Shown: in pieces, positions 34,637 through 42,814 of the stretch
Layout: every line of letters begins with the position of its first letter
Numbering within the stretch: the stretch's first letter is position 1
Assembly: GCF_014349235.1 (NCBI RefSeq)
Contig: NZ_JACSOH010000008.1
Coordinates: forward strand, 62,001 to 126,000
From: Cytophaga sp. FL35
GTDB taxonomy: Bacteria; Bacteroidota; Bacteroidia; Flavobacteriales; Flavobacteriaceae
Length of the DNA stretch: 64,000 nucleotides
Reading direction: 5' to 3'
Made by a program: the position numbers and the translations under genes
Notes under the pieces: generated by a model
The model's database searches: none
What the model was told of the DNA's origin: nothing
Seen by the model: the letters and a program-made list of their open reading frames with translations, nothing else

Positions 34637-35806
34637 ATGAGTACAAATAAATTTGAGACGAATGCGATTCGCACGCAGTTGAAACGGTCAGAAAATCTTG
34701 AGCACTCGGTGCCCATGTACGTGACCTCTAGTTTTGTGTTTGAAGATGCCGAGGATATGCGCGCGTCTTTTGCGGAGGAGAAGGAGCGAAATATTTATTC
34801 CCGCTACTCAAATCCGAACTCTTCCGAGTTTATTGAAAAAGTGTGCCAAATGGAAGGTGCCGAAGATGGATTTGCGTTTGCTTCAGGTATGGCAGCGGTT
34901 TTCTCCACCTTAGCGGCCTTGTTGGATACCGGGGATCATGTAATTTCTTCTCGAAGTATTTTTGGCTCTACCCACTCTCTTTTCAATAATTTTTTCCCGA
35001 AATGGAATATCAGCCATTCCTATTTTAAATGTGATGAGGTAGAAAAGATAGAATCGCTGATTACGCCCAAAACCAAAATTCTATATGCGGAAACTCCCAC
35101 GAATCCCGGAGTTGATGTGTTGGATTTAGAATATTTGGGGGCAATTGCCAAAAAGCATAATTTGATTTTAGTCATTGATAATTGCTTTGCTTCACCATAT
35201 TTACAGCAGCCCATAAAATTTGGCGCCGATTTGGTTATACATTCCGGAACTAAATTAATGGATGGGCAAGGTCGTGTTTTGGCGGGCATCACTGTAGGAA
35301 AAAGGGAATTGGTAGATAAGGTGTACCGTTTTTCCCGAATTACGGGTCCCGCACTTTCGCCTTTTAATGCTTGGGTGCTTTCCAAAAGCTTGGAGACCTT
35401 GGCGGTACGGGTGGATAGGCACTGTGATAACGCCCTGAAATTGGCCGCGTTTCTAGAAGGTCATGAAAAAGTGAATTGGGTACGTTACCCCTTCTTAAAA
35501 TCACACCCTAAATACGAGGTGGCCAAAAAGCAAATGAAGGCCGGTGGCTGTGTAGTTGCTTTTGAGGTGAAAGGAGGATTGGAAGCTGGACAAAAGTTCT
35601 TCAATTCTATAAAACTATTGTCCTTATCCGCCAATCTGGGTGATTCAAGAAGTATTGTGACACATCCGGCATCAACCACCCACAGTAAGTTGTCAGTAGA
35701 AGAGCGTGCAGAAACCGGTATTACCGATGGTACCGTGAGGGTTTCCGTAGGATTGGAACATGTAGATGATATTATTGCCGATATCAAACAAGCGTTGGAA
35801 GCTTAA
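34637..35806 (+). CDS. metZ: Trans-sulfuration family PLP enzyme, probable O-succinylhomoserine sulfhydrylase
   Basis: A 389-residue Cys/Met-metabolism enzyme. Seen: FETNAIRTQLKRSENLEHSVPMYVTSSFVFEDAEDMR, NIYSRYSNPNSSEF, EGAEDGFAFASGMAAVFSTLA, VIDNCFASPYLQQP and VIHSGTKLMDGQGRVLAG with Lys206 as PLP ligand, and HPASTTHSKL. This pattern fits MetZ best, although a role as cystathionine gamma-synthase-like enzyme cannot be excluded. Since the window encodes only an acetyltransferase-type MetX domain, its real acyl-homoserine substrate deserves a check. It ends in a 4-bp overlap with the convergent methyltransferase. Confidence 0.88.
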   Translation: MSTNKFETNAIRTQLKRSENLEHSVPMYVTSSFVFEDAEDMRASFAEEKERNIYSRYSNPNSSEFIEKVCQMEGAEDGFAFASGMAAVFSTLAALLDTGDHVISSRSIFGSTHSLFNNFFPKWNISHSYFKCDEVEKIESLITPKTKILYAETPTNPGVDVLDLEYLGAIAKKHNLILVIDNCFASPYLQQPIKFGADLVIHSGTKLMDGQGRVLAGITVGKRELVDKVYRFSRITGPALSPFNAWVLSKSLETLAVRVDRHCDNALKLAAFLEGHEKVNWVRYPFLKSHPKYEVAKKQMKAGGCVVAFEVKGGLEAGQKFFNSIKLLSLSANLGDSRSIVTHPASTTHSKLSVEERAETGITDGTVRVSVGLEHVDDIIADIKQALEA

Positions 35807-36633
35807 TTAGGCTTTTTTGAAGCAATCATCATGTGTGGGCTAAAAGCGAGCAGGTTTTCGTCATTTTCCGTGATGGAAAGTAATTCGCTCAAAGTCTTTT
35901 TGTTCTTAGGATGCAGCATGCTAGAAAAGTAATCTTTGTCTAGCCAAGTCATTCCTTCAACAGCCGTAAGCAGATTATGGGTGAACCCCGCTTGTTGAAA
36001 TTCCCTTTTTAGTTCTTCAGGGCGGTGGTAGTATGCTTCTCCCATGAGACCCGGAAACTGCTTGGGAGGAAAGTGATTACTAGAGGTGAGTTCTTCCTTG
36101 CACATGTTGAAAAAGTTCTTGTCATGAATATACCCATGAAGGAGCCCCACCAAGGTGGAGGCCGTATAATTGATAGCAAAACCAAGTACCGTTCCCCCGG
36201 ATTTTAAAACCCGCATTGATTCTGAAATAGTTTGGGCTCTATCTTTAGGGTTCTGCAGATGGTATAAGGGTCCGTGAAGAAGGATGATGTCGGCAAATTT
36301 ATTGGGGTAATCCAATTGCTGGGAAGCCCCGACTTTTACCGAAAAGCCATTTTTAGATTTTTTGGCCCGCTTTTGAGCGAGTTTGATGTGCTTCATCACC
36401 GGTTCTACAAGATATACCTTATGACCTAAGTCTGAGAGCCATTCGGAGTATTTTCCGGTACCTCCGCCAACATCTAAAATAACCATGTTGGGTTTGTGAA
36501 GGTGTTTTTTGATAAGTTCTTTCACTCGTTCAAACTCAAAGATTCCCATGCCGTTTTCTAGCCGGGTTTCCTCAGAAGCCTGATTATAAAAGTCTTCTAC
36601 GTTTTTGCTGATGAGTTTCTTGTGGTTGGTCAT
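35803..36633 (-). CDS. Class I SAM-dependent methyltransferase, substrate unknown
   Basis: A 276-residue soluble methyltransferase. Seen: VEDFYNQASEETRLE, VILDVGGGTGKYSEWLSDLGHKVYLVEPV (motifs I and II), FADIILLHGPLYHLQNPKDRAQTISESMRVLKSGGTVLGF and a C-terminal cap with TWLDKDYFSSMLHP. It resembles the small-molecule methyltransferases of the UbiE/type 11 kind. It lies within the sulfur cluster but on the opposite strand, so it is probably an unrelated insertion in the gene order. It is the only gene on the minus strand between 28 and 54 kb. Confidence 0.85.
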   Translation of the reverse strand: MTNHKKLISKNVEDFYNQASEETRLENGMGIFEFERVKELIKKHLHKPNMVILDVGGGTGKYSEWLSDLGHKVYLVEPVMKHIKLAQKRAKKSKNGFSVKVGASQQLDYPNKFADIILLHGPLYHLQNPKDRAQTISESMRVLKSGGTVLGFAINYTASTLVGLLHGYIHDKNFFNMCKEELTSSNHFPPKQFPGLMGEAYYHRPEELKREFQQAGFTHNLLTAVEGMTWLDKDYFSSMLHPKNKKTLSELLSITENDENLLAFSPHMMIASKKPN

Positions 36634-36765
36634 TTGACGGGTAGTTAATACAACTTGTAGCCCTCAAAGCTAAGAATATTGATGGTTTGTATAGGTTGAT
36701 TCGCGCTTCGTTTTCGGGGTTAATTCCAATTAAGGATACGAGCCATTAAAAATTTTAATTTTCTG

Positions 36766-36773
36766 TATCTTCG
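36766..36773 (+). promoter_or_regulatory. Putative -7 element directly before the rrf2 start codon
   Basis: TATCTTCG ends 4 bp before the ATG at 36778, so the mRNA would be leaderless or nearly so. Confidence 0.4.
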
Positions 36774-36777
36774 CCTT

Positions 36778-37191
36778 ATGCTCTCTAAAAAGACCAAATA
36801 TGGCCTCAAGGCCCTTGCTTATTTAGCTTCCCAAAAGGAAAAAGCGCCTGTGCAGATTTCTGAAATTGCAAAGTGCGAAAATATTTCCCAAAAGTTTCTG
36901 GAGAGTATTTTATTGTCCCTTCGAAAAAGTGGTTTTTTAGGTTCTAAAAAAGGAAAGGGCGGAGGGTACTACCTCATAAAGGAGCCCAATGAAATTCTGA
37001 TGACCGATGTCATGCGGGTGTTGGAAGGGCCAATATCTATGGTGCCCTGTGTAAGCCTCAATTTCTACGAAAAATGTGCAGATTGCCGTGACGAAGCCAC
37101 TTGTTCGGTAAATAAGCTCATGCTTATGGTCAGGGATGCCAACCTTGAGGTTTACCGAAATAACACTTTAGCTGACCTCATAATTTCTTAA
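36778..37191 (+). CDS. Rrf2 family transcriptional regulator
   Basis: A 137-residue winged-helix protein. Seen: LSKKTKYGLKALAYLASQ, VQISEIAKCENISQKFLESILLSLRKSGFLGSKKGKGGGYYL (the HTH and wing), and a cysteine group C91-x8-C100-x2-C103-x5-C109 in the place where IscR-type members bind an Fe-S cluster. Four cysteines rather than three are present. It lies directly upstream of the sulfate assimilation genes, where CymR-like Rrf2 proteins sense cysteine status in other bacteria. The CTAT-N7-ATAG motif repeated at 37256, 37336 and 40649 is a candidate operator for it. That link is inferred. Confidence 0.93.
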   Translation: MLSKKTKYGLKALAYLASQKEKAPVQISEIAKCENISQKFLESILLSLRKSGFLGSKKGKGGGYYLIKEPNEILMTDVMRVLEGPISMVPCVSLNFYEKCADCRDEATCSVNKLMLMVRDANLEVYRNNTLADLIIS

Positions 37192-37255
37192 TCATTGATT
37201 TTGAGTATTTCATCGGTTGAAAATATCTTAGAAAAAAATACGTTTTGTTAATAAT

Positions 37256-37271
37256 CTACTAAATCCATAGG
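37256..37271. promoter_or_regulatory. Candidate Rrf2 operator, site 1
   Basis: CTACTAAATCCATAGG. It fits CTAY-TAAAYCN-ATAGG and lies 51 bp upstream of the -7 element at 37322. Confidence 0.55.
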
Positions 37272-37321
37272 GTAATTGTAAATTCTTTTGGTTTGGTGCT
37301 ACTCAGTTCAAAAAATAATTC

Positions 37322-37329
37322 TATTTTTG
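37322..37329 (+). promoter_or_regulatory. Putative -7 element of the cys operon
   Basis: TATTTTTG matches TAnnTTTG exactly, 34 bp before the DUF2061 ATG. The second CTAT-N7-ATAG site starts 6 bp downstream, covering the expected transcription start. Confidence 0.5.
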
Positions 37330-37335
37330 CTTACT

Positions 37336-37351
37336 CTATTAAATTAATAGG
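37336..37351. promoter_or_regulatory. Candidate Rrf2 operator, site 2
   Basis: CTATTAAATTAATAGG. It also contains the dyad CTATTAA-A-TTAATAG and lies over the predicted transcription start, a position that suits a repressor. Confidence 0.6.
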
Positions 37352-37363
37352 ATAATAAAGGTT

Positions 37364-37627
37364 ATGATAGTAGATCAACTTACAGTGGATTCTAAAAACC
37401 AGAAAACGACTTTTCAGAAAGACAAAACTTCTGAAAGCCCAAAAAGAAGTATCGTTAAGTCTATTAGTTGGAGAATCGTGGGAACCATAGATACCATCAT
37501 TATTTCGTGGATCGTTACCGGTACCTTAACCTTGGCTTTCTCCATAGGTTTGATAGAATTGGTAACCAAAATGGTTCTGTACTTTTTTCATGAGCGAATC
37601 TGGAACAAAATATCTTGGGGTAAATAA
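37364..37627 (+). CDS. DUF2061 small membrane protein
   Basis: An 87-residue protein. The first 30 residues are polar; the DUF2061 domain follows with RSIVKSISWRIVGTIDTIIISWIVTG and LAFSIGLIELVTKMVLYFFHERIWNKISWG, predicting two transmembrane helices. It is first in the cys operon, 11 bp ahead of cysH. Members are repeatedly found beside sulfate-assimilation genes in Bacteroidota, so a role in sulfate or sulfite handling at the membrane is plausible but unproven. Confidence 0.9.
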   Translation: MIVDQLTVDSKNQKTTFQKDKTSESPKRSIVKSISWRIVGTIDTIIISWIVTGTLTLAFSIGLIELVTKMVLYFFHERIWNKISWGK

Positions 37628-37638
37628 TATATAGACAA

Positions 37639-38262
37639 ATGAGTTTTTCAGAAGAATTAATTCAAGAGCAGAATAAAAAATTTGAAGGCGCAAATCCTCA
37701 AGAAATCATTGCATGGGCCATTGGGAATGCTAAAAATCCAGTAGTGACTACCAATTTTAGGCCTTATGAAGTAAATATTCTTCATGCCATTACTCAGGTA
37801 AAATCTGATATTCCCGTGGTTTGGTGCGATACGGGTTATAATACGCCCAACACCTACCGCCATGCCGAAGAACTGATCGAGCGTCTAGGTCTTCAAATAG
37901 ACTTATATGTTCCAAAGCAGACCACTGCGCATAGAGATGTGGTAATGGGTATTCCGCAGATTGAAGACCCAAGACATGCCGTTTTTACCGAGCAGGTGAA
38001 ATTAGAACCTTTTAGAAGGGCCATGGAAGCGCATCAACCAGATGTTTGGTTCACTAATCTTAGAAAAGGGCAAACTGCTTTGCGTGATTCTTTAGATGTA
38101 TTGAGTTTAAGTAAAGATGGTGTTCTAAAAGTAAGCCCTTTCTATCACTATAGCGATGCGGAATTGGATGCCTATTTAGCGGAATTCGATTTGCCCAACG
38201 AGCATAAATATTTTGATCCCACAAAGGTTCTGGAGAACCGTGAATGTGGATTGCATACCTAA
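37639..38262 (+). CDS. cysH: Phosphoadenylyl-/adenylyl-sulfate reductase (CysH family)
   Basis: A 207-residue enzyme that reduces activated sulfate to sulfite. Seen: VVTTNFRPYEVNILHAI, IPVVWCDTGYNTPNTYRHAEELI, WFTNLRKGQTALRDSLDVL, KVSPFYHYSDAELDAYL and the C-terminal redox motif ENRECGLHT. Only two cysteines are present (in WCDTGY and ECGLHT); the CC and CxxC pairs that bind the 4Fe-4S cluster of APS reductases are absent. By that criterion it is a PAPS-type enzyme. No APS kinase (cysC) or CysN-C fusion is in this operon. Its electron donor would be thioredoxin or glutaredoxin. Confidence 0.92.
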   Translation: MSFSEELIQEQNKKFEGANPQEIIAWAIGNAKNPVVTTNFRPYEVNILHAITQVKSDIPVVWCDTGYNTPNTYRHAEELIERLGLQIDLYVPKQTTAHRDVVMGIPQIEDPRHAVFTEQVKLEPFRRAMEAHQPDVWFTNLRKGQTALRDSLDVLSLSKDGVLKVSPFYHYSDAELDAYLAEFDLPNEHKYFDPTKVLENRECGLHT

Positions 38263-38312
38263 ATAATTGACTATTATAAACTTCCGCTTCGGCAGGATAA
38301 AAGCATAAAAAC

Positions 38313-39260
38313 TTGGAAACAGTTACAAAAGAACAAGAATTGGATACAGCACTTTTAGGAGCTACCGGCGATGTTGCCAACGCTTTGGAGAACGAGGCTA
38401 TCTACATTATCAGGGAAGTAGCGGCGCAATTTGAAAGACCGGTACTGTTGTTTTCCGGAGGAAAGGATTCCATTACCTTGGTGAGATTGGCACAAAAAGC
38501 CTTCTGGCCGGCAAAAATCCCTTTTCCTTTAATGCACATAGATACCGGACATAACTTTCCTGAAACCATTGAGTTTAGGGATCGCTTGGTAGAGGAATTG
38601 GGTCTGGAATTGATTGTTCGCAATGTTCAAGATTCCATCGACCAAGGAAAGGTAAAGGAAGAAACTGGTAAATATGCCAGTAGAAACATGTTGCAGACCA
38701 CCACTTTGTTGGATGCTATTGAGGAATTCAAGTTTGATGCCTGTATTGGTGGTGCCCGTAGGGACGAGGAGAAAGCGCGTGCCAAGGAAAGAATCTTTTC
38801 CGTGCGGGATGATTTTGGTCAATGGGACGAGAAAAACCAACGCCCAGAGTTGTTTGATATGTTGAACGGACAAATAGAATTGGGTCAGAATGTTCGTGTG
38901 TTCCCGATCAGTAACTGGACGGAGTTGGATGTGTGGAGCTACATCGAAGCTGAAAATATCGAAATTCCTTCTATATATTTTGCCCATAAGCGTAAGACTT
39001 TCTTGAGGGACGGACTTATCTGGTCTGCCGAGGACGATGTGGTTTTTAGGGCCGAGGATGAATTGGTAGAAGAACGTATCGTACGTTTTAGAACGGTAGG
39101 GGATATGTCATGTACCGCTGCGGTGGAATCCGAAGCCAATACCATTGCTAAAGTGGTTTCGGAAATTAGGGATTCTTCCATCTCGGAAAGAGGTGCACGT
39201 ATAGACGATAAGCGTTCCGAAGCGGCCATGGAGAAGCGTAAGCAACAAGGGTATTTCTAA
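38313..39260 (+). CDS. cysD: Sulfate adenylyltransferase subunit 2
   Basis: A 315-residue ATP-pyrophosphatase subunit that adenylylates sulfate with CysN. It starts with TTG at 38313; no in-frame ATG is available before MHIDTGHNFPE. Seen: VLLFSGGKDSITLVRLAQKAF (PP-loop, residues 48-54), PLMHIDTGHNFPETIEFRD, CIGGARRDEEKARAKERIFS, FPISNWTELDVWSYIEAENI and the C-terminal RGARIDDKRSEAAMEKRKQQGYF. Length exceeds the E. coli subunit by a little. It is followed by a 7-bp-periodic array and then cysN. Confidence 0.96.
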   Translation: METVTKEQELDTALLGATGDVANALENEAIYIIREVAAQFERPVLLFSGGKDSITLVRLAQKAFWPAKIPFPLMHIDTGHNFPETIEFRDRLVEELGLELIVRNVQDSIDQGKVKEETGKYASRNMLQTTTLLDAIEEFKFDACIGGARRDEEKARAKERIFSVRDDFGQWDEKNQRPELFDMLNGQIELGQNVRVFPISNWTELDVWSYIEAENIEIPSIYFAHKRKTFLRDGLIWSAEDDVVFRAEDELVEERIVRFRTVGDMSCTAAVESEANTIAKVVSEIRDSSISERGARIDDKRSEAAMEKRKQQGYF

Positions 39261-39264
39261 GATA

Positions 39265-39346
39265 GTTAAGAGTTAAGATTTAAAAGTTATGAGTTATGGG
39301 TTTTAGTGAGGTATCCTCACAGAAAAAACTAGTAACCAACAACCAT
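39265..39346. repeat. Degenerate heptad array with central hairpin between cysD and cysN
   Basis: Starting 4 bp after the cysD stop, six units in 7-bp register run from 39265 to 39306 (GTTAAGA, GTTAAGA, TTTAAAA, GTTATGA, GTTATGG, GTTTTAG). A perfect hairpin follows, GTGAGG-TAT-CCTCAC (39306-39320). Near 39332-39345 the complementary strand shows two more units, TGGTTGT and TGGTTAC, in the inverted orientation. Confidence 0.7.
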
Positions 39347-39352
39347 ATAAAG

Positions 39353-40600
39353 ATGAAAGTATTAAAATTAGCAACAGCAGGTAGTGTAGATGACGGTAAA
39401 AGTACCTTGATCGGGCGTTTATTGTATGATACAAAATCGCTAACTACAGATAAATTAGAAGCTATTGAAAAAACCAGTAAGCAACGTGGTTACGATTACT
39501 TGGATTTTTCTTTGGCAACAGATGGTTTAGTGGCGGAAAGAGAGCAGGGAATCACTATTGACGTGGCCCATATTTATTTTTCTACCGCAACTAAAAGTTA
39601 CATCATTGCCGATACTCCCGGACATGTGGAGTACACTCGTAACATGGTTACCGGAGCTTCTACCTCGCAAGCGGCCATTATCTTGATCGATGCCAGAAAA
39701 GGGGTAATCGAACAAACCTACAGACACTTTTTCATCAATAATATGCTTCGAGTAAAAGATGTTATTGTTGCTATCAATAAGATGGATTTGGTGGATTATG
39801 CGGAGGAAACCTTCAATAGCATCAAAGCTGACTTTGAAGAGTTGATGAGGAAAAGAGATTACCAAGAGCAGAAAATCACCTTTATACCGGTGAGTGCCCT
39901 AAAAGGCGACAACGTGGTAAACAAATCCGATGCCATGCCCTGGTACGAAGGTCAGACGTTGTTACAACACTTGGAAGAGCTGGATTTAAAGGATATTTAC
40001 AATACCGGTACACCAAGATTTCCGGTGCAGTATGTAATTCGCCCAAAGACGGATGATTTCCATGATTTTAGAGGTTTTGCGGGAAAAGTTTATGGAGGTG
40101 AATTGAGTGTGGGAGATGAAGTAGTGGCGCTTCCATCGCAAACCCGTTCCCGTATTAAGGAAATCCATTTCCACGATAAAAAGTTTCAAACGGCTTCCCG
40201 AAGGTCTTCCGTAACCATTACTTTGGAAGATGAAATTAACGTAAGCCGTGGAGATATGCTGGTGAAAGTAGGTGATTTGCCTACCATTGACAAGCAGTTT
40301 ACCGCTACCGTTTCTTGGATGGATTCAGATCAACTGGTACCGGGTAAAAAATATGTGGTTCAGCACGGTGTCAATAAAGTGTTGGCCAAAGTAGATAGAA
40401 TACACCATAAAATCAGTCCTGATTATTCTGGTATCGATACCGATGTAAGTGGATTGGGCATGAATGATATCGCACAGGTATCCTTTAAATTGAACAAGCC
40501 TATTTTCTACGATAAATTTAAAGACCACCGTACCAACGGTTCCTTTATTTTGATCGATTCTCAAAGTAACAGTACCGTAGGGGCAGGCTTTATTAGCTAG
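39353..40600 (+). CDS. cysN: Sulfate adenylyltransferase subunit 1 (GTPase)
   Basis: A 415-residue GTPase subunit that drives sulfate activation by CysD. The ATG at 39353 gives the family start MKVLKLATAGSVDDGKSTLIGRLLYDTKSL; the frame open from 39296 adds residues coded by the spacer repeat. Seen: G1 GSVDDGKST (residues 10-18), REQGITIDVAHIYF, DTPGHVEYTRNMVTGAS and NKMDLVD. The protein stops at the end of the elongation-factor-like part; no CysC kinase domain is fused, unlike CysNC proteins. Confidence 0.96.
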   Translation: MKVLKLATAGSVDDGKSTLIGRLLYDTKSLTTDKLEAIEKTSKQRGYDYLDFSLATDGLVAEREQGITIDVAHIYFSTATKSYIIADTPGHVEYTRNMVTGASTSQAAIILIDARKGVIEQTYRHFFINNMLRVKDVIVAINKMDLVDYAEETFNSIKADFEELMRKRDYQEQKITFIPVSALKGDNVVNKSDAMPWYEGQTLLQHLEELDLKDIYNTGTPRFPVQYVIRPKTDDFHDFRGFAGKVYGGELSVGDEVVALPSQTRSRIKEIHFHDKKFQTASRRSSVTITLEDEINVSRGDMLVKVGDLPTIDKQFTATVSWMDSDQLVPGKKYVVQHGVNKVLAKVDRIHHKISPDYSGIDTDVSGLGMNDIAQVSFKLNKPIFYDKFKDHRTNGSFILIDSQSNSTVGAGFIS

Positions 40601-40614
40601 TAAGGATGAGTGGA

Positions 40615-40638
40615 GCGGCGTTTTTGATAAAACGCTGC
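40615..40638 (+). other. Hairpin between cysN and the sulfite reductase gene
   Basis: GCGGCGTTTT pairs with AAAACGCTGC over TGAT (one wobble), but no T tract follows. It may be an mRNA processing or stabilising hairpin, or a weak attenuator, rather than a full terminator. Confidence 0.6.
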
Positions 40639-40648
40639 GCATTATTAT

Positions 40649-40664
40649 CTATTAAACCGATAGG
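40649..40664. promoter_or_regulatory. Candidate Rrf2 operator, site 3
   Basis: CTATTAAACCGATAGG, 57 bp ahead of the sulfite reductase ATG. It differs from site 2 at only three of sixteen positions, all inside the 7-bp spacer. Confidence 0.6.
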
Positions 40665-40720
40665 AAAAATATAAATAAAATCTGGGTCACCATACTCAGA
40701 AAAAGAAACAAAACAACAGC

Positions 40721-42811
40721 ATGCAGAGTTTTAGAACCGAAATAGAAAACCCAGTTGTAGAGAAAGATATTCTCGAATTGGAAAGAAAAATCAAGCTCTT
40801 TCATGACGGAAAGGTAGATGAGGAGAAATTCCGAAGCCTTCGTTTAGCAAGGGGTGTATACGGTCAGCGTCAACCGGGCGTGCAAATGATTCGTATAAAA
40901 TTGCCTTATGGTAAGGTAACTTCTAAACAATTAAAGCGTATCTGTGATGTTTCCGATGAGTATTCAACTGGTAGGTTGCACATCACCACCCGCCAAGATA
41001 TTCAGATTCACTATGTAGACTTGAACAGAACCCCAGAGCTTTGGGCAGAGTTGGAGAAAGATGATGTTACGCTACGTGAAGCTTGTGGTAACACGGTAAG
41101 AAACGTGACCGCTAGTGAAACTGCCGGTATTGATGTGGATGAGCCGTTTGATGTTTCACCTTACGCTCATGCTTTGTTTCAATATTTCTTGCGTAACCCC
41201 ATCAGTCAAGAAATGGGACGTAAGTTTAAGGTGTCTTTTTCTGCGAGTGATGCAGATACTGGTCTTTCCTACATGCACGATTTGGGCTTTATTGCCAAAA
41301 TTAAAGATGGTGTTAGAGGTTTTAAAGTGATGCTAGGAGGTGGACTTGGTTCTCAGCCACGTCATGCAGATGTTCTTTTTGAATTTTTGGAAAGTGATAA
41401 AATCATTCCTTTGATGGATGGTGTGGTTCGTGTGTTCGATAGATATGGCGAGCGTAAGAGTAGGGCCAAGGCACGGATGAAATTCTTGATCAAGGATGTC
41501 GGTTTGGATGGTTTCAAGGAATTGTTGGAGGCAGAGCAAAAAGCGGTACCACACCAATCATATCCAATAGATGCCGATGCATATCCAAAAGCAAAAATTG
41601 CGGATGCTCAGCCTAAGGAAGTGGAAATTGAAGATCAGGCTGCTTTTGAAGCTTGGAAATCAACCAATGTTATTCCTCAAAAACAAGAGGGGTTTGTGGC
41701 GATCGGAATCAAAGTACTTTTAGGTGATTGGTATACTGATAAGGCAAGACTTTTGGCCGATTTGGTAAGCGAATATGCCGCGGGCGAAATTCGTTTGAGC
41801 TTACGTCAAAATATATTGATTCCTTATGTAAAGGAAGAGTTGGTACCATTTTTCTACAAAGCACTATCTAAATTAGGCTTTGCGGAAGCAGGTTACAACA
41901 AGGCATTGGATATTACAGCTTGCCCAGGTACAGATACCTGTAATTTGGGTATTGCTAGTAGTACTGGTATTGCCGAAGAATTGGAACGAGTAATAAAAGC
42001 GGATTACCCGCAATATATTTCCAATCCGGATGTGGTAATAAAAATTAGTGGATGTATGAACGCCTGTGGGCAGCACAACATGGCCCATATCGGATTTCAG
42101 GGAATGAGCGTGCGTACCAAGGATAAATTGGTGGCTCCCGCACTTCAAGTATTATTAGGAGGTAGCAACGATGGTAATGGAAATGGACGTTTTGCCGATA
42201 AGGTGGTGAAAATTCCTAGTAAACGTGGTCCTGAAGCCTTGCGTTTGATTTTGGATGATTACGATGCCAACGGAAACGGACAATCGTATGCCGATTATTA
42301 TCAGGAAAAAGGACAAATGTATTTCTATGATTTCTTAACGCCATTGTCCGATGTAACCAATTTAACTGCTGAAGATTTTATCGATTGGGGTAATACCGAG
42401 CGATATGAAAAAGCGATCGGGGTGGGTGAATGTGCCGGTGTTGTCATTGATTTGGTAGCCACCTTGTTATTTGAAAGTGAGGAGAAAATCCAGAATGCAG
42501 TAGAAGCCCTGAACCAAGAAAAGTGGGCGGCCAGTATTTATTACTCCTATACTTCCATGGTAAACTCGGCAAAAGCTATTTTAACATCGGAAAAAACCAA
42601 AGTGAACACCCATGCGGGAATCATAAAGGATTTTGATGAAAAATTAGTGGCCAGCGGGAAAGTGGAATTAGGTAGAAGTTTTGAGGAATTGGCCTTACAA
42701 TTGAACAAAAATGAGCCTACCGAAGCATTTGCAAAAAGCTATTTAGAGGATGCGCAGCAGTTTTTGAAAACTGTTGAAGCTTACAGACAACAAGAATTGG
42801 CAGAAGCCTAG
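40721..42811 (+). CDS. Ferredoxin-type sulfite (nitrite) reductase with C-terminal HEPN-like domain
   Basis: A 696-residue siroheme protein that reduces sulfite to sulfide. Residues 1-560 form a complete reductase: QRQPGVQMIRIKLPYGKVTSKQL, TGRLHITTRQDIQIHYV, GNTVRNVTASE, LRLSLRQNILIPYV and the cluster ligands TACPGTDTCNLG (Cys401, Cys407) and SGCMNACGQH (Cys445, Cys449). From about residue 568 to the end there is an extra helical domain (VGECAGVVIDLVATLLF, WAASIYYSYTSMVNSAKAILTSE) of the HEPN type; the Rx4-6H ribonuclease motif is missing, so it is probably a binding or scaffolding module. cobA (siroheme) and a ferredoxin-NADP reductase follow in the same operon. Confidence 0.92.
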   Translation: MQSFRTEIENPVVEKDILELERKIKLFHDGKVDEEKFRSLRLARGVYGQRQPGVQMIRIKLPYGKVTSKQLKRICDVSDEYSTGRLHITTRQDIQIHYVDLNRTPELWAELEKDDVTLREACGNTVRNVTASETAGIDVDEPFDVSPYAHALFQYFLRNPISQEMGRKFKVSFSASDADTGLSYMHDLGFIAKIKDGVRGFKVMLGGGLGSQPRHADVLFEFLESDKIIPLMDGVVRVFDRYGERKSRAKARMKFLIKDVGLDGFKELLEAEQKAVPHQSYPIDADAYPKAKIADAQPKEVEIEDQAAFEAWKSTNVIPQKQEGFVAIGIKVLLGDWYTDKARLLADLVSEYAAGEIRLSLRQNILIPYVKEELVPFFYKALSKLGFAEAGYNKALDITACPGTDTCNLGIASSTGIAEELERVIKADYPQYISNPDVVIKISGCMNACGQHNMAHIGFQGMSVRTKDKLVAPALQVLLGGSNDGNGNGRFADKVVKIPSKRGPEALRLILDDYDANGNGQSYADYYQEKGQMYFYDFLTPLSDVTNLTAEDFIDWGNTERYEKAIGVGECAGVVIDLVATLLFESEEKIQNAVEALNQEKWAASIYYSYTSMVNSAKAILTSEKTKVNTHAGIIKDFDEKLVASGKVELGRSFEELALQLNKNEPTEAFAKSYLEDAQQFLKTVEAYRQQELAEA

Positions 42812-42814
42812 TAC

